Assembly (NCBI GenBank): GCA_038501625.1
Contig: JAZAYU010000182.1
Coordinates: 682,001 to 746,000 of the forward strand
Origin: Corbicula japonica
Lineage: Eukaryota > Mollusca > Bivalvia > Venerida > Cyrenidae
DNA: 64,000 bases
Direction: 5' to 3'
A model generated the notes under the pieces. That model saw only the letters and a program-made list of their open reading frames with translations, did not search any database and was not told the origin of the DNA. The translations under genes were made by a program, and so were the position numbers. This document shows positions 51,297 to 62,486 of the stretch, in pieces (the stretch's first letter is position 1; each line of letters opens with the position of its first letter).

Positions 51297-51448
51297 CGCT
51301 ATTTAGGTCACGCAGCTGGACAGCGCGTTGTATAGATAAGATCAGTCTTTGTCAGAATTTTAACCTGTGAAGACGTGTTTTTTGAGATTTCTGTATCAAA
51401 GAGTACTATTGTTATTCTTTTCTAAAACTCAAATATAAAATTTGAATT

Positions 51449-51855
51449 GACTATTAATGTTTAAATATTTCATTATCGAGACAGTTTAAAGCAGCTTTAT
51501 TGCCTTTGTTGATAATATTTGTTAACATAGCCATAATCGCCTCAGGCGGGTATTATTTGCATTTATGATTAAGCGTCTTATCAGACCACGTGACTATTAA
51601 TGTTTAAATATTTCATTATCAAGACAGTTTAAAGCAGCTTTATTGCCTTTGTTGACAAGATTTGTTAACATAGCCATAATCGCCTCAGGCGGGTATTATT
51701 TGCATTTATGATTAAGAATCTTATCAGACCGCGTGACTATTAATGTTTGAATATTTCATTATCAAGACAGGTTAAAGCAGCTTTTATTGCCTTTGTTGAC
51801 AAGATTTGTTATCATAGCCATAATCGCCTCGGGCGGGTATTATTTGCAATTTGAA
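51449..51855 (+). repeat. 143-bp tandem repeat (three copies)
   Basis: Units begin GACTATTAATGTTT at 51449, 51592 and 51735 and contain CATAATCGCCTCAGGCGGGT. Copies are about 95% alike, so the array is young. Confidence 0.95.
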
Positions 51856-52050
51856 GACTGACACACATTTATAAATTTTAATTAATTATTTTGGAATTCC
51901 AATATATTGCTTTATTTATCTAGAATTCTGGATCTGTTGTTAGCTGTATGTAACCGTTGATATAACTGGAATTTGCTGTTTGTTAAATAACAGAACTTTA
52001 AATCTTTACTTCATTTACACCGTTGACAAATCCCAGCGCCGGAAGTTACC

Positions 52051-53762
52051 GTGGTAGCAGTACACTATTTTGATTGTTGTTTAAGTTGTTTAGCCATGGT
52101 AATAAGGCTGCACAAATGTCCAGTGTGCGGACAGGAGTTCAAGCGGATGACACCACATATTAAAGTTATGCACATGGCCGAGTTGGGAAATTCTTATAAC
52201 TGTCGGCTATGGGCGAATTATGCCGTGCTTGACGGTGTAACGCAGTATCGCGGGCTAGATTACCGCGTATGCCCCGTAGATGACTGCCCTTCCATAATTG
52301 CAGAGGTGACTGTCCATCTCCGAAACTGCCATCGCTACTCCGCTGACCAGGCTCGAAAAGCCGCTAAAGAATATGTCAAAGTAAAATACATGCAATGGTC
52401 GGTGCCGACCGGCACAGACACCCCCCGTATCCCAGTGAGTGATACCTTTGAGTCCCCACCCACTCAATCGACTAGCACTTCGTCCCTACCCATATCCCGG
52501 CCATCAAGTAAGCATACCTCGGTCCCTACCCCCCTTTTGACCCGTCCCATACATAATGAGACATCTGTTTCACCAGCCCCTAGTCGCGCTCGTGATTTGG
52601 CTACTAGTATACCAGCAACAGTTTCCACTTCACAGAGTTCGGAGACTGAGACTTTGCCACCAGTAAAGAGAAGTCGACCCAGTGGCCTCAGCACCATCAC
52701 GAGGAAGTGGTACGACTATCTCGTCAGTGACATCGGCGGAAAGGTGGCTGCACGCCACGCAATACAATATGCTCGGCGTGTGGAAGCATTTTTGGCTTTC
52801 TCGAACGGCCATGCCTGCCCTCAAAAGGCTTTGCAGCTGAAGACAATGCAGCGTTTCAACGCTCAAAGTGGAAAAGGTGACAGTTGGCGAAAGAACACCT
52901 ACCACTTTTTAATCAAGTTTGCCGTGTATTTGCAATTCCGCGCCAAGGTCACAGAAGGCTTCGTGAGTAGTCTGCGAGACTCCACACGGGGTGTGCGCAA
53001 GGTGCTCGGTCGAGAAATAAAGAAGACAGCGTTAAGAAAGCAAAATACCAAAAGGCAATTGCTGATGAAGTTCGATCCCAATGACTTTATAAAGAACCCC
53101 GTAATGGTGAAGGCGATAAAAGGGATGGCCGTTGGGGTGTCCAATGCAAATGTTGAAGACCGGTCGTTTCTCATATCACGAATGATCATCAATAGTGGTG
53201 CCCGGGCAGGGGCTGTGGCCGGGGCCACCATAGCTGAAATTGAGGGGGCAGAGCAAATACATGTTGGTGGCCGATCCTCTTTTGTGGTCAGCGTGTCTGA
53301 CCACAAAACATCTTTGGCTGGAGCATACCAGATCCCTCTGACACATAGGGAGCATAAGGCCCTCTTGAACCTTATTGCATATGTAAAGACGCATCATCCG
53401 GATGCGCAATATCCTTTCCTGACTGCGGAAGGGGTACCTTTTAACACCAGTCGCATTTGCTATGAACACAACAAGACTTGGAAACGGACCGGCTTCTAAA
53501 CTAAGTACGGCCAGTTTAGCAGTACTGATAACCGGAAAAGAATTGCCACGGTTATAGGATCACGCTTCCCAGAGTTGCGCGAGAAGACGGCAAAGCAATT
53601 GAAACACTCTGTGGCCGTGGAGAAGGCCTTTTATGACCACACTACAGGGGCGAAATTCGCCGTCGAAATTGTTTCACTGTTGGCTCCTGATTTCGCCCGC
53701 AGCAGCAGCAGTAGCTCCACTAAAGATGCTCCTAACCCCACCCTTGCACTTTCTTGTTACCC
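52051..53762 (+). pseudogene. Zinc-finger tyrosine recombinase (Crypton-like), one internal stop
   Basis: 482 codons are open to TAA at 53497; the same frame continues clean to the Y region. Two C2H2-type fingers (C23, C26, H36, H41; C74, C79, H89, H94) and a Ser/Pro/Thr linker precede a SAM-like core-binding domain (YARRVEAFLAFSNGHA). The catalytic part shows INSGARAGAVAGATIAEI, consistent with the first catalytic Arg. Past the stop, LKHSVAVEKAFYDH fits the final His/Tyr region. Cryptons move with such recombinases alone. The start shown is the first ATG; the one at 52096 is also possible. The C-terminus is cut by the inverted copy at 53763. No enzyme family was checked by search. Confidence 0.65.
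52634..52994 (+). repeat. Left arm of inverted duplication within the recombinase
   Basis: From AGTTCGGAGACTGAGACTTT to CTCCACACGGGGTG, repeated in reverse complement at 53763-54124 with few mismatches. Confidence 0.93.
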
Positions 53763-54124
53763 TTGCACCCCGTGTGGAGTCTCGCAGACTACTCACGAAG
53801 CCTTCTGTGACCTTGGCGCGGAATTGCAAATACACGGCAAACTTGATTAAAAAGTGGTAGGTGTTCTTTCGCCAACTGTCACCTTTTCCACTTTGAGCGT
53901 TGAAACGCTGCATTGTCTTCAGCTGCAAAGCCTTTTGAGGGCAGGCATGGCCGTTCGAGAAAGCCAAAAAAGCTTCCACACGCCGAGCATATTGTGTTGC
54001 GTGGCGTGCAGCCACCTTTCCGCCGATGGCACTGACGAGATAGTCGTACCACTTCCCCGAGATGGTGCTGAGGCCACTGGGTCGACTTCTCTTTACTGGT
54101 GGCAAAGTCTCAGTCTCCGAACTC
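53763..54124 (-). pseudogene. Inverted partial copy of the recombinase (right arm)
   Basis: Minus-strand frame ETETLPPVKRSRPSGLSTIS through AVYLQFRAKVTEGF to SLRDSTRG repeats residues of the forward gene almost exactly, covering only the linker and core-binding domain. It starts where the forward frame is lost and ends where an RT fragment begins. With the left arm it could form a 360-bp hairpin around a 770-base loop. Confidence 0.92.
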
Positions 54125-54434
54125 AAAACTTTTGCTAGAGAAAATAAAACATTTATTGCTTGTAATGAACATAGTGCATTCTTTACAGATGGTTCTTATG
54201 ATAATTATACTTCATGGACCTGTCAAGACCTTATCCAGGCGCTCACATTTTTATTGGATAATATTTATTTGAGATTTGGTACCTCTATTTAAAAACAAGT
54301 AATAGGCATTCCAATGGGTACTAATTGTGCGCCCCTTGTTGCTGATCTGTTTTTATACTGTTATGAAAGAGATTTCATGTTATCTCTTTCTACCGAACAT
54401 CAAGATGATATTATTACAGCTTTTAACAACACCT
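54125..54434 (+). pseudogene. Reverse-transcriptase fragment (Penelope-like family)
   Basis: One frame reads FARENKTFIAC, DGSYDNYTSWTCQDLIQAL, NIYLRFGTSI, TAA, then KQVIGIPMGTNCAPLVADLF and YCYERDFML. GIPMG…APxxADxFL is a conserved RT block. The stop falls where a Tyr would be expected. The fragment lacks the catalytic DD region, being cut off by the satellite. Confidence 0.75.
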
Positions 54435-57400
54435 CGAGCCACGCTGCCCTAAGCCGAAGGAACGCGGCGCGCGCGCATGTGACTATATGTAGGAAGCGGA
54501 AAGGCAGAAATGTATGAAATTTTCGCCAGGCCGCAGCTCCGCTAGATAGAGTCGCCCGACGCTGGAGCTTGCTGGGCCGAAGATCTCCGGTCCGCGCGGT
54601 GCTCCTGGACGCCAGCCACAGCGTGAATCGGATGGGGACATGGGATGAAAGTGTGGGTAGCGTTATGACACAGTCGATTTTGCGAAAAAATTGACGTACC
54701 GAGAACTCCCCGGTCTCTCGGCCTCTTGACGCTGCCCTAAGCCGAAGGTCCGCGGGGCGCGCACCGCATTCTGACGCTAGCCACATCGTGAATTAGATGT
54801 GGACATCGGATGGAAGTTTGGGTAGCGTCATGGCACTTGGTCGATTTTGCGACAACTTGGCGGACCGAGAACTCCCCGGTCTCACCGCCTAGCGACGCTA
54901 GCCGCATTCTAAGCAGAAACGGTCATGTCGCTACCCACATTTTAATCGCTGTGACTATATGTAGGGAGCGGAAAGGCAGAAATGTATGAAATTTTCGCCA
55001 GGCCGCAGCTCCGCTAGATAGAGTCGCCCGACGCTGGAGCTTGCTGGGCCGAAGATCCCCGGTCCGCGCGGTGCTCCTGGATGCCAGCCACAGCGTGAAT
55101 CGGATGGGGACATGGGATGAAAGTGTGGGTAGCGTTATGACACTTAGTCGATTTTGCGAAAAAATTGACGGACCGAGAACTCCCCGGTCTCTCGGCCTCT
55201 CGACGCTGCCCTAAGCCGAAGGTCCGCGGGGCGCGCACCGCATCCTGACGCTAGCCACATCGTGAATTAGATGTGGACATCGGATGGAAGTGTGGGTAGC
55301 GTCATGACACTTGGTCGATTTTGCGACAACTTGGCGGACTGAGAACTCCCCGGTCTCACCGCCTAGCGACGCTAGCCGCATTCTAAGCAGAAACGGTCAT
55401 GTCGCTACCCACATTTTAATCGCTGTGACTATATGTAGAGAGCGGAAAGGCAGAAATGTATGAAATTTTCGTCAGGCCGCAGCTCCGCTAGATAGAGTCG
55501 CCCGACGCTGGAGCTTGCTGGGCCGAAGATCCCCGGTCCGCGCGGTGCTCCTGGACGCCAGCCACAGCGTGAATAGGATGGGGACATGGGATGAAAGTGT
55601 GGGTAGCGTTATGACACTTAGTCGATTTTGCGAAAAAATTGACGGACCGAGAACTCCCCGGTCTCTCGGCCTCTCGACGCTGCCCTAAGCCGAAGGTCCG
55701 CGGGGCGCGCACCGCATCCTGACGCTAGCCACATCGTGAATTAGATGTGGACATCGGATGGAAGTGTGGGTAGCGTCATGGCACTTGGTCGATTTTGCGA
55801 CAACTTGGCGGACCGAGAACTCCCCGGTGTCACCGCCTAGAGACGCTAGCCGCATTCTAAGCAGAAACGGTCATGTCGCTACCCACATTTAAATCGCTGT
55901 GACTATATGTAGGGAGCGGAAAGGCAGAAATGTATGAAATTTTCGCCAGGCCGCAGCTCCGCTAGATAGAGTCGCCCGACGCTGGAGCTTGCTGGGCCGA
56001 AGATCCCCGGTCCGCGCGGTGCTCCTGGACGCCAGCCACAGCGTGAATCGGATGGGGACATGGGATGAATGTGTGGGTAGCGTTATGACACTTAGTCGAT
56101 TTTGCGAAAAAATTGACGGACCGAGAACTCCCCGGTCTCTCGGCCTCTCGACGCTGCCCTAAGCCGAAGGTCCGCGGGGCGCGCACCGCATTCTGACGCT
56201 AGCCACATCGTGAATTAGATGTGGACATCGGATGGAAGTGTGGGTAGCGTCATGGCACTTGGTCGATTTTGCGACAACTTGGCGGACCGAGAACTCCCCG
56301 GTCTCACCGCCTAGCGACGCTAGCCGCATTCTAAGCAGAAACGGTCATGTCGCTACCCACATTTTAATCGCTGTGACTATATGTAGGGAGCGGAAAGGCA
56401 GAAATGTATGAAATTTTCGCCAGGCCGCAGCTCCGCTAGATAGAGTCGCCCGACGCTGGAGCTTGCTGGGCCGAAGATCCCCGGTCCGCGCGGTGCTCCT
56501 GGATGCCAGCCACAGCGTGAATCGGATGGGGACATGGGATGAAAGTGTGGGTAGCGTTATGACACTTAGTCGATTTTGCGAAAAAATTGACGGACCGAGA
56601 ACTCCCCGGTCTCTCGGCCTCTCGACGCTGCCCTAAGCCGAAGGTCCGCGGGGCGCGCACCGCATCCTGACGCTAGCCACATCGTGAATTAGATGTGGAC
56701 ATCGGATGGAAGTGTGGGTAGCGTCATGACACTTGGTCGATTTTGCGACAACTTGGCGGACTGAGAACTCCCCGGTCTCACCGCCTAGCGACGCTAGCCG
56801 CATTCTAAGCAGAAACGGTCATGTCGCTACCCACATTTTAATCGCTGTGACTATATGTAGAGAGCGGAAAGGCAGAAATGTATGAAATTTTCGTCAGGCC
56901 GCAGCTCCGCTAGATAGAGTCGCCCGACGCTGGAGCTTGCTGGGCCGAAGATCCCCGGTCCGCGCGGTGCTCCTGGACGCCAGCCACAGCGTGAATAGGA
57001 TGGGGACATGGGATGAAAGTGTGGGTAGCGTTATGACACTTAGTCGATTTTGCGAAAAAATTGACGGACCGAGAACTCGCCGGTCTCTCGGCCTCTCGAC
57101 GCTGCCCTAAGCCGAAGGTCCGCGGGGCGCGCACCGCATCCTGACGCTAGCCACATCGTGAATTAGATGTGGACATCGGATGGAAATGTGGGTAGCGTCA
57201 TGGCACTTGGTCGATTTTGCTACAACTTGGCGGACCGAGAACTCCCCGGTCTCACCGCCTAGCGACGCTAGCCGCATTCTAAGCAGAAACGGTCATGTCG
57301 CTACCCACATTTTAATCGCTGTGACTATATGTAGGGAGCGGAAAGGCAGAATTGTATGAAATTTTCGCCAGGCCGCAGCTCCGCTAGATAGAGTCGCCCG

Positions 57401-57960
57401 ACGCTGGAGCTTGCTAGGCCGAAGATCCCCGGTCCGCGCGGTGCTCCTGGACGCCAGCCACAGCGTGAATTAGATGTGGACATCGGATGAAAGTGTGGGT
57501 AGCGTTATGACACTTAGCCGATTTTGCAAAAAAAATTGACGGACCGAGAACTCCCCGGTCTCTCGGTCTCTCGACGCTGCACTAAGGCGAAGGTACGCGG
57601 AGCGCACCGCACCGTGAATTGATGGGGTTTGAAAATGTATGAAATTTTCCCCAGGCCGCAGCTCCGCTAGATATAGTCGCCCGACGCTGGAGCTTGCTAG
57701 GCCGAAGATCCCCGGTCCGCGCGGTGCTCCTGGACGCCAGCCACAGCGTGAATTAGATGTGGACATCGGATGAAAATGTGGGTAGCGTTATGACACTTAG
57801 CCGATTTTGCAAAAAAAATTGACGGACCGAGAACTTCCCGGTCTCTCGGCCTCTCGACGCTGCCCTAAGCCGAAGGTCCGCGGTGCGCGCACCGCATCCT
57901 GACGCTAGCCGAGAACTCCCCGGTCTCACCTGGACTGGACTGCCGGCGAGAGGCCGCGGA
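54435..57960 (+). repeat. GC-rich satellite, 474-bp units, 1,422-bp higher-order repeat
   Basis: Five near-identical units lie at 474-bp steps with diverged units on both flanks. Each unit holds two related halves, both with GTGGGTAGCGT, CGATTTTGCG and GAGAACTCCCCGGTCTC. Diagnostic variants (GGATGCC; TGTAGAGAGCGG with CGTCAGG; GCGGACTGAG) recur every third unit, giving a three-unit higher-order repeat. The identical 74-codon minus-strand frames in each unit are shadows of the repeat. No rRNA or known gene is recognised. Confidence 0.93.
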
Positions 57961-58300
57961 TCGAGCAGTGCGCTTCACTCCGCCGTTGCTCTGGTCAGTC
58001 TGCTTCAGTCAGCCTTGCGATAGGCCGAAAAAGCGGTGGAGAGGCGGGCCCCGGCCTGTATTCCTAGATAATGGTCATGATGGTGAAATGTCGACACCGT
58101 CTCCCTGTCAGGACGGTACCCACTTTTTAATCGCTGTGGCTATAGGTGTAGAGGGCTCTCTCGCTTGGAAACTTTTCGGCGGTAGTACGGTGAGAGAGGC
58201 GACTTTCAAAAAGGACCTGCTATGCAGAAATCCCCAGTAGAGGCCGCGTATCCGTCGCTTCGGCTTGGATATTCGCTACAAAATGGAATTGACGGACGGC
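57961..58300 (+). repeat. Degenerate GC-rich satellite relative
   Basis: Contains CCCACTTTTTAATCGCTGTGGCTATA, close to the satellite's CCCACATTTTAATCGCTGTGACTATA, in otherwise unrecognised GC-rich DNA. Confidence 0.55.
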
Positions 58301-58710
58301 CGCCGGCCGACATGGCAGACCGAGGACTCTCTCGTTAGTGCTCTCGCAGGGCGTTGTTGGGAGAGATACGGCACTCGCAAAACAGGCCCTGCATCGGGGA
58401 CCCTAGTACCGTGCCGCACCGAGGAATGCCAATCGTCGGAAAGACCGGGCAGCAGGCGGATCGGAATCTTCCCTTCGGAAGCTCCCCGCCACGGCCGTCT
58501 TGCGTTAGTGGTCGGCCCGACGTGGCAAACCGAGGACTCTCTCGTCAGTGCTCTCGCAGGGCGTTGTTCGGGAGAGATACGGCACGCGCAGAAAAGGCCC
58601 TGCATCGGGGACCCTAGTACCGTGCCGCACCGAGGTATGCCAAACGTCGGAAAGACCGGGCAGCAGGCGGGTCGGAATCTTCCCTCGGGGAAGCTCCTCG
58701 CCACGGCCGC
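58301..58710 (+). repeat. 210-bp GC-rich tandem duplication
   Basis: Two copies starting near 58309 and 58519, both with ACCGAGGACTCTCTCGT, GGCCCTGCATCGGGGACCCT and GGAAAGACCGGGCAGCAGGC. The 222-codon frame across them has no protein-like features. Confidence 0.93.
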
Positions 58711-58740
58711 CCAACCCTTGGTACTGGCAACAAAGACGCC

Positions 58741-58856
58741 GAGCGGCTGTGACGCCCCTTGCGCTGCCTTCGTGCATCTGCAATCGTGGCCTCCAGCGGC
58801 TGTGACGCCCCCCTTGCGCTTGCCTTCTGGGCATCCCCGCAATCGTGGCCTCCCCA
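58741..58856 (+). repeat. About 57-bp GC-rich tandem duplication
   Basis: Two copies of GCGGCTGTGACGCCCC…CAATCGTGGCCTCC, directly before the first recognisable amylase codons. Confidence 0.85.
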
Positions 58857-58874
58857 GCTCGTGCTCGCTGCGCA

Positions 58875-59000
58875 CTGAACGTGGTCGGCTTTGCCCTGGT
58901 GGGAGAGGTACCAGCCCGTCAGTTACTAGCTAAACACCAGGAGTGGTAACGAACAACAGTTCAGGGATATGGTCACAACATGCAACAAAGTCGGAGTCAG
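58875..59000 (+). pseudogene. Amylase exon with stop codon
   Basis: From 58897 it reads WWERYQPVSY, TAG (58927-58929, where amylases have Lys), LNTRSGNEQQFRDMV and TTCNKVGVR, then donor GTAGCG in phase 2. Just upstream, GTGGTCGGCTTT looks like V-V-G-F but is one base out of frame with WWER, suggesting an insertion. Homology fades before about 58875. Confidence 0.8.
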
Positions 59001-59533
59001 GTAGCGATTTGCTAATTATCGTAAAGCACTAGAATTAAGACCACCTTTGGGACAAAAACAAGTGGTCTTAATTGTGGGGTGGCCTTAATTCCAGTTTAGA
59101 GAATAGTGTAATACTGTTAAAAGCGACTTGGAAATAGTGGTCTTCTTATTTGAGTGGTCTTAATTTAGAGGGTGGTCTTTATGATTTTTAAGGTTTTATT
59201 ATAAAGAAATGAAATCCAGGTCGAAAGCACTCTGGCCTTGGCTTAGCGATCCGAGAACGTAGGTTTTTAATCCGAACAAGACAGGTTTCTACTATATCAC
59301 TAACACCAAGCGTTTACAAAAGTTTGCCTTGAAAATGTTAAATTACCTTAATCAGTATCAGTTTGTTAATGTTAGACTGACATGCATTTTCAACATGCAA
59401 CCATTGATGATGCATGTATATACGGAACGCTCTCAGCACTAATATATGATAAGCCATTTGAGCTATTTATTTAATGGTCGAAACTAATAGTGTTATACAA
59501 CTATGTTTTGGACACATGTTTTAATTTTTTTAG

Positions 59534-60174
59534 AATTTACGTAGACACGGTTATTAATCACATGACTGGTGGCTACTCGGGGACCGGTACGGGTGGAAAT
59601 CACTTTGACGGAAATAGCTGCACCTATCCCGGCGTTCCATACTCTAACCTCGATTGCAACGGCCACGATAAATGTGGAACGAGTGACGGCTCTATTCATA
59701 ACTATGGAAACCCAGATGAAGTTCGAAACTGCAGGCTGGTCGGTTTGGCCGACTTGGCGCTGGGAAAGGACTACGTACGAGGAAAGATTGCCGATTACAT
59801 GAACCACTTGATCGATATTGGTGTTGCTGGATTAAGAGTTGACGCTGCTAAACACATGTGGCCGGGAGATTTAGAAAATGTATTTGCCCGGTTACATAAT
59901 CTCAGAACCGATGCGTTTGGTTCCGGGAAGAAGCCATTCATTTTTCAAGAAGTCATAGACCAGGGCGGAGAACCAATCAAAATGTCCAAATATTTTAACA
60001 CAGGAAGAGTGACTAACTTTATTTACGGCGTTAAGCTGGCAGACATTTTCCTCCGACATTCAAACCAGGCGAAATATTTGGGTAACTTCGGAACCGGCTG
60101 GGGAATGCCGGGAACTGATGACGTTGTGGTGTTCCTAAGTAACCATGACAACCAGAGGGGTCACGGTGGCGGTG
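59534..60174 (+). CDS. Amylase catalytic exon
   Basis: 641 bp, phase 2 in and 1 out, acceptor TTTTTTTAG, donor GTAGGT. It encodes [16 protein letters not shown] through RGHGGGG without a stop. It carries the catalytic Asp ([11 protein letters not shown]), Glu (FIFQEVID) and Asp ([10 protein letters not shown]), the Cys pairs around CTYPG and DCNGHDKC, and GVKLADIFL. Confidence 0.93.
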
Positions 60175-60627
60175 GTAGGTCACTCTTGTACATTATCGGG
60201 TCATATACATTCACCTCTGTTATAGGCTGAGACTACTTAAAGTACTTCATCTTAAAATAAAAAAAAAATAGTTCACCAACTTCTTTTAACAATATCATGT
60301 GTTTCTTCGGAAAGAGAGTAAATATTTATTTTATTTGCTTAACCACAAGCTTTTAAATTCATATAATGACTGTTTACAACGAAGTTTCTTAGTTTGGTTA
60401 AAAATCATGACATTGAGCCTTTCACAGAGGTGTAAAGTGAGTGTAAGGAACGACAACTCTGCATACGAGATTGGAGTTAAGTTTCTTTGTTAACATCGCA
60501 TTGTTGACAAGAACATGACACGCCATTTTATGCTTTGAAAAGTTTGGTTTCGAGTCGCCAGGACCTAAACAGAATCAATGAATAATAGTTTGATGTAAAG
60601 GTTACGCAAATCCCGGGCCCAAGATCA

Positions 60628-60700
60628 AAAAACTAAATCTGAGACCAGTCTCAAATCTCAAACATCTGATGGGTTAAATGGCGACCGGTCTGTTTGTTTT
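60628..60700. mobile_element. Palindromic MITE, copy 3 (half)
   Basis: AACTAAATCTGAGACCAGTCTCAAATCTCAAACATCTGATGGG matches one arm of the copies at 28262 and 62033. The other arm is missing. In an amylase intron. Confidence 0.6.
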
Positions 60701-61036
60701 AAGATTTTTTGCCCCGGTCACATTTGCGAGGCATGTGTTGTGCTGCTGGTGTAATTTCATGTTTAAAATACGCTATTTATTATGAGTGCAGGGTTTATGC
60801 CTTAGCCCAAACCAAACCACTAACTCGTGATTAATATTTATATTAAAGCATTTGCTTTGAGGTTGCTAGTTTTTCCACTGCAATTTAGCTTAACCGTTAA
60901 TATATGTATAAATAAAACAGTGCATTGATTTAGTATAAAATGTTTATTTCTTAATGATAAAGTAAACTATAAAAAGGCGAGATGAAGTTTTCAACTGTGT
61001 TTCCTCTTATCCCAGTGAGTACATGTATATTTACAG

Positions 61037-61145
61037 GGGCTCCTATAACGTTCTGGGACCCGAAGCAGATGAAGATCGGGACGGCGTTCATGCTGGCCTA
61101 TCCTTACGGCTTCCCCAGGGTGATGAGCAGCTTCACGTGGAACAG
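61037..61145 (+). CDS. Amylase exon (AFMLAYPYG)
   Basis: 109 bp, phase 1 in and 2 out. It encodes APITFWDPKQMKIGTAFMLA and YPYGFPRVMSSFTW, the segment after the HGGGG loop. Donor GTTTGT is acceptable but not consensus. Confidence 0.9.
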
Positions 61146-61390
61146 GTTTGTGGTCTGGGCATTGCAGTCAGTTGAACCTTTGGTCCGTTTCCTCTCAGTG
61201 TACCACTTGGTTGACTCAGCTCTATATTCTGCACATAAGACGAAGGATCCATATTTGGGGTTTCTTTTATATGTAGACACTTAGAATAACACATCTTGAG
61301 GGAAGCAGGATAGAAATGACCAAATAGATCCCCAGAAAACCTTGGTCTATGTGAGAGATTGATGGCCCTGCGAGAGAACACGCGCACGCC

Positions 61391-61785
61391 AGGGGCGTAG
61401 CCAGCTTTTTACAAGTTGTAGGCAAATAAAAGGGGTTCTTGGTTGCGGTTGCCTCTTCATAAGGTGATCTGGGGTGCAAAGCCGCCACCCCCTCCCAAGA
61501 AGCAGTAAAAAAGTGGATATTTAATGTAGCAAACTGCAAACAAAGCTTGACAACACATAGAATTGGAACGTATGTCTGCATTTACATCTGGCAAACAAAC
61601 AAAAATCATTTTCCCAAGAAGCCAAAAACATTTTGGAATCGACCAAAACGGCTCGAACCAGCCACCATACAATCACGTTCTGTTTTATGGTATTTTGGGG
61701 ACTTTTTAAAACGTCATTTTTCTGTTCAACTTGGTCTTATGGCTTTACATGGCCTTATAGTAGCTACGCCACTGCACGCTGACGA
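61391..61785. mobile_element. Possible hAT-like non-autonomous element
   Basis: CAGGGGCGTAGCCAGC at one end and GTAGCTACGCCACTG (reverse complement CAGTGGCGTAGCTAC) at the other form short inverted ends about 395 bp apart. GCACGC flanks both sides, offset by two bases from the ends as I draw them. Such CAGnGGCGTAG ends are typical of hAT-type MITEs. No ORF of note. Confidence 0.45.
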
Positions 61786-62032
61786 GGAGCATTTGAATGT
61801 TTGTAAGCTAACAGAGACACAATTAGTTGGATTGCATATGGGATTTTAAACGCAACAGCGTTGTTAGTCGCTGAAATAAATAGATCTTGCCAGCCAAAAA
61901 TTTAATATACCTGTAGATTGCTTTGCATATTTGAAGAGCACTTAAACTTTAGTTAGATAAGTGTAAATTTTTAAATGTTGTTGTCGACGTTTTACAGCTT
62001 TTGAATTTCATTGAGGTTTTCAGAACTTAAGG

Positions 62033-62168
62033 TTATAAAATTAAGTTGAGATTGGAAACCAGTCTTAAATCTAAAGTATCTGATTGGCTAAAATGTTGAC
62101 CATTCGCCATTTCAGCCAATCATATGCTTGAGATTTAAAACTGGTTTCCATGCTAAGTTTTATAATCT
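62033..62168. mobile_element. Palindromic MITE, copy 4
   Basis: TTATAAAATTAAGTTGAGATTGGAAACCAGTCTTAAATC pairs with GATTTAAAACTGGTTTCCATGCTAAGTTTTATAA, the best-preserved copy of the family, ending 30 bp before an amylase exon acceptor. Confidence 0.78.
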
Positions 62169-62198
62169 AGGACACAGATCTCAACTTGACTGTTTCAG

Positions 62199-62310
62199 GA
62201 ATTACGTCAACGGTGATGACCAGAATAACTGGCAAGGACCGCCACACAACGGTGATATGAGTATACAGGATGTCTCTATCAATTCAGATATGTCTTGTGG
62301 AAATGGATGG
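62199..62310 (+). CDS. Amylase exon ([11 protein letters not shown])
   Basis: 112 bp, phase 2 in and 0 out. It encodes [18 protein letters not shown] and SDMSCGNGW, matching the region before the conserved CEHRWR. Acceptor TGTTTCAG, donor GTAAGA. Confidence 0.9.
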
Positions 62311-62486
62311 GTAAGAAATGGAGCACTGTTTAGTTATGAATGTTAACGGAATTACGTAAACCATTATTTAATAATTTCCATAATTTTGTCGTCTAGTGTT
62401 ATTCTAAGCATTTTACAAACTGTTAAGCAACTGTTAAATTTCTGCATTCACATAGTTTTATTAATTCGATTATCTCCCCCCTTAAG

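Noticed and set aside
52899..53469. Minus-strand ORFs overlapping the recombinase
   Set aside because: Shadows of the forward coding frame; domains and residues support only the + strand.
55014..57134. Five identical 74-codon minus-strand frames
   Set aside because: One per 474-bp satellite unit; repeat-derived, with no splice or start context.
54435..58870. Ribosomal RNA genes or spacer
   Set aside because: GC-rich tandem structure suggested it, but I recognise no 18S, 5.8S, 28S or 5S core sequence.
58265..58933. 222-codon GC-rich open frame
   Set aside because: It spans tandem duplications, is open on both strands and overlaps the amylase exon in a different frame.
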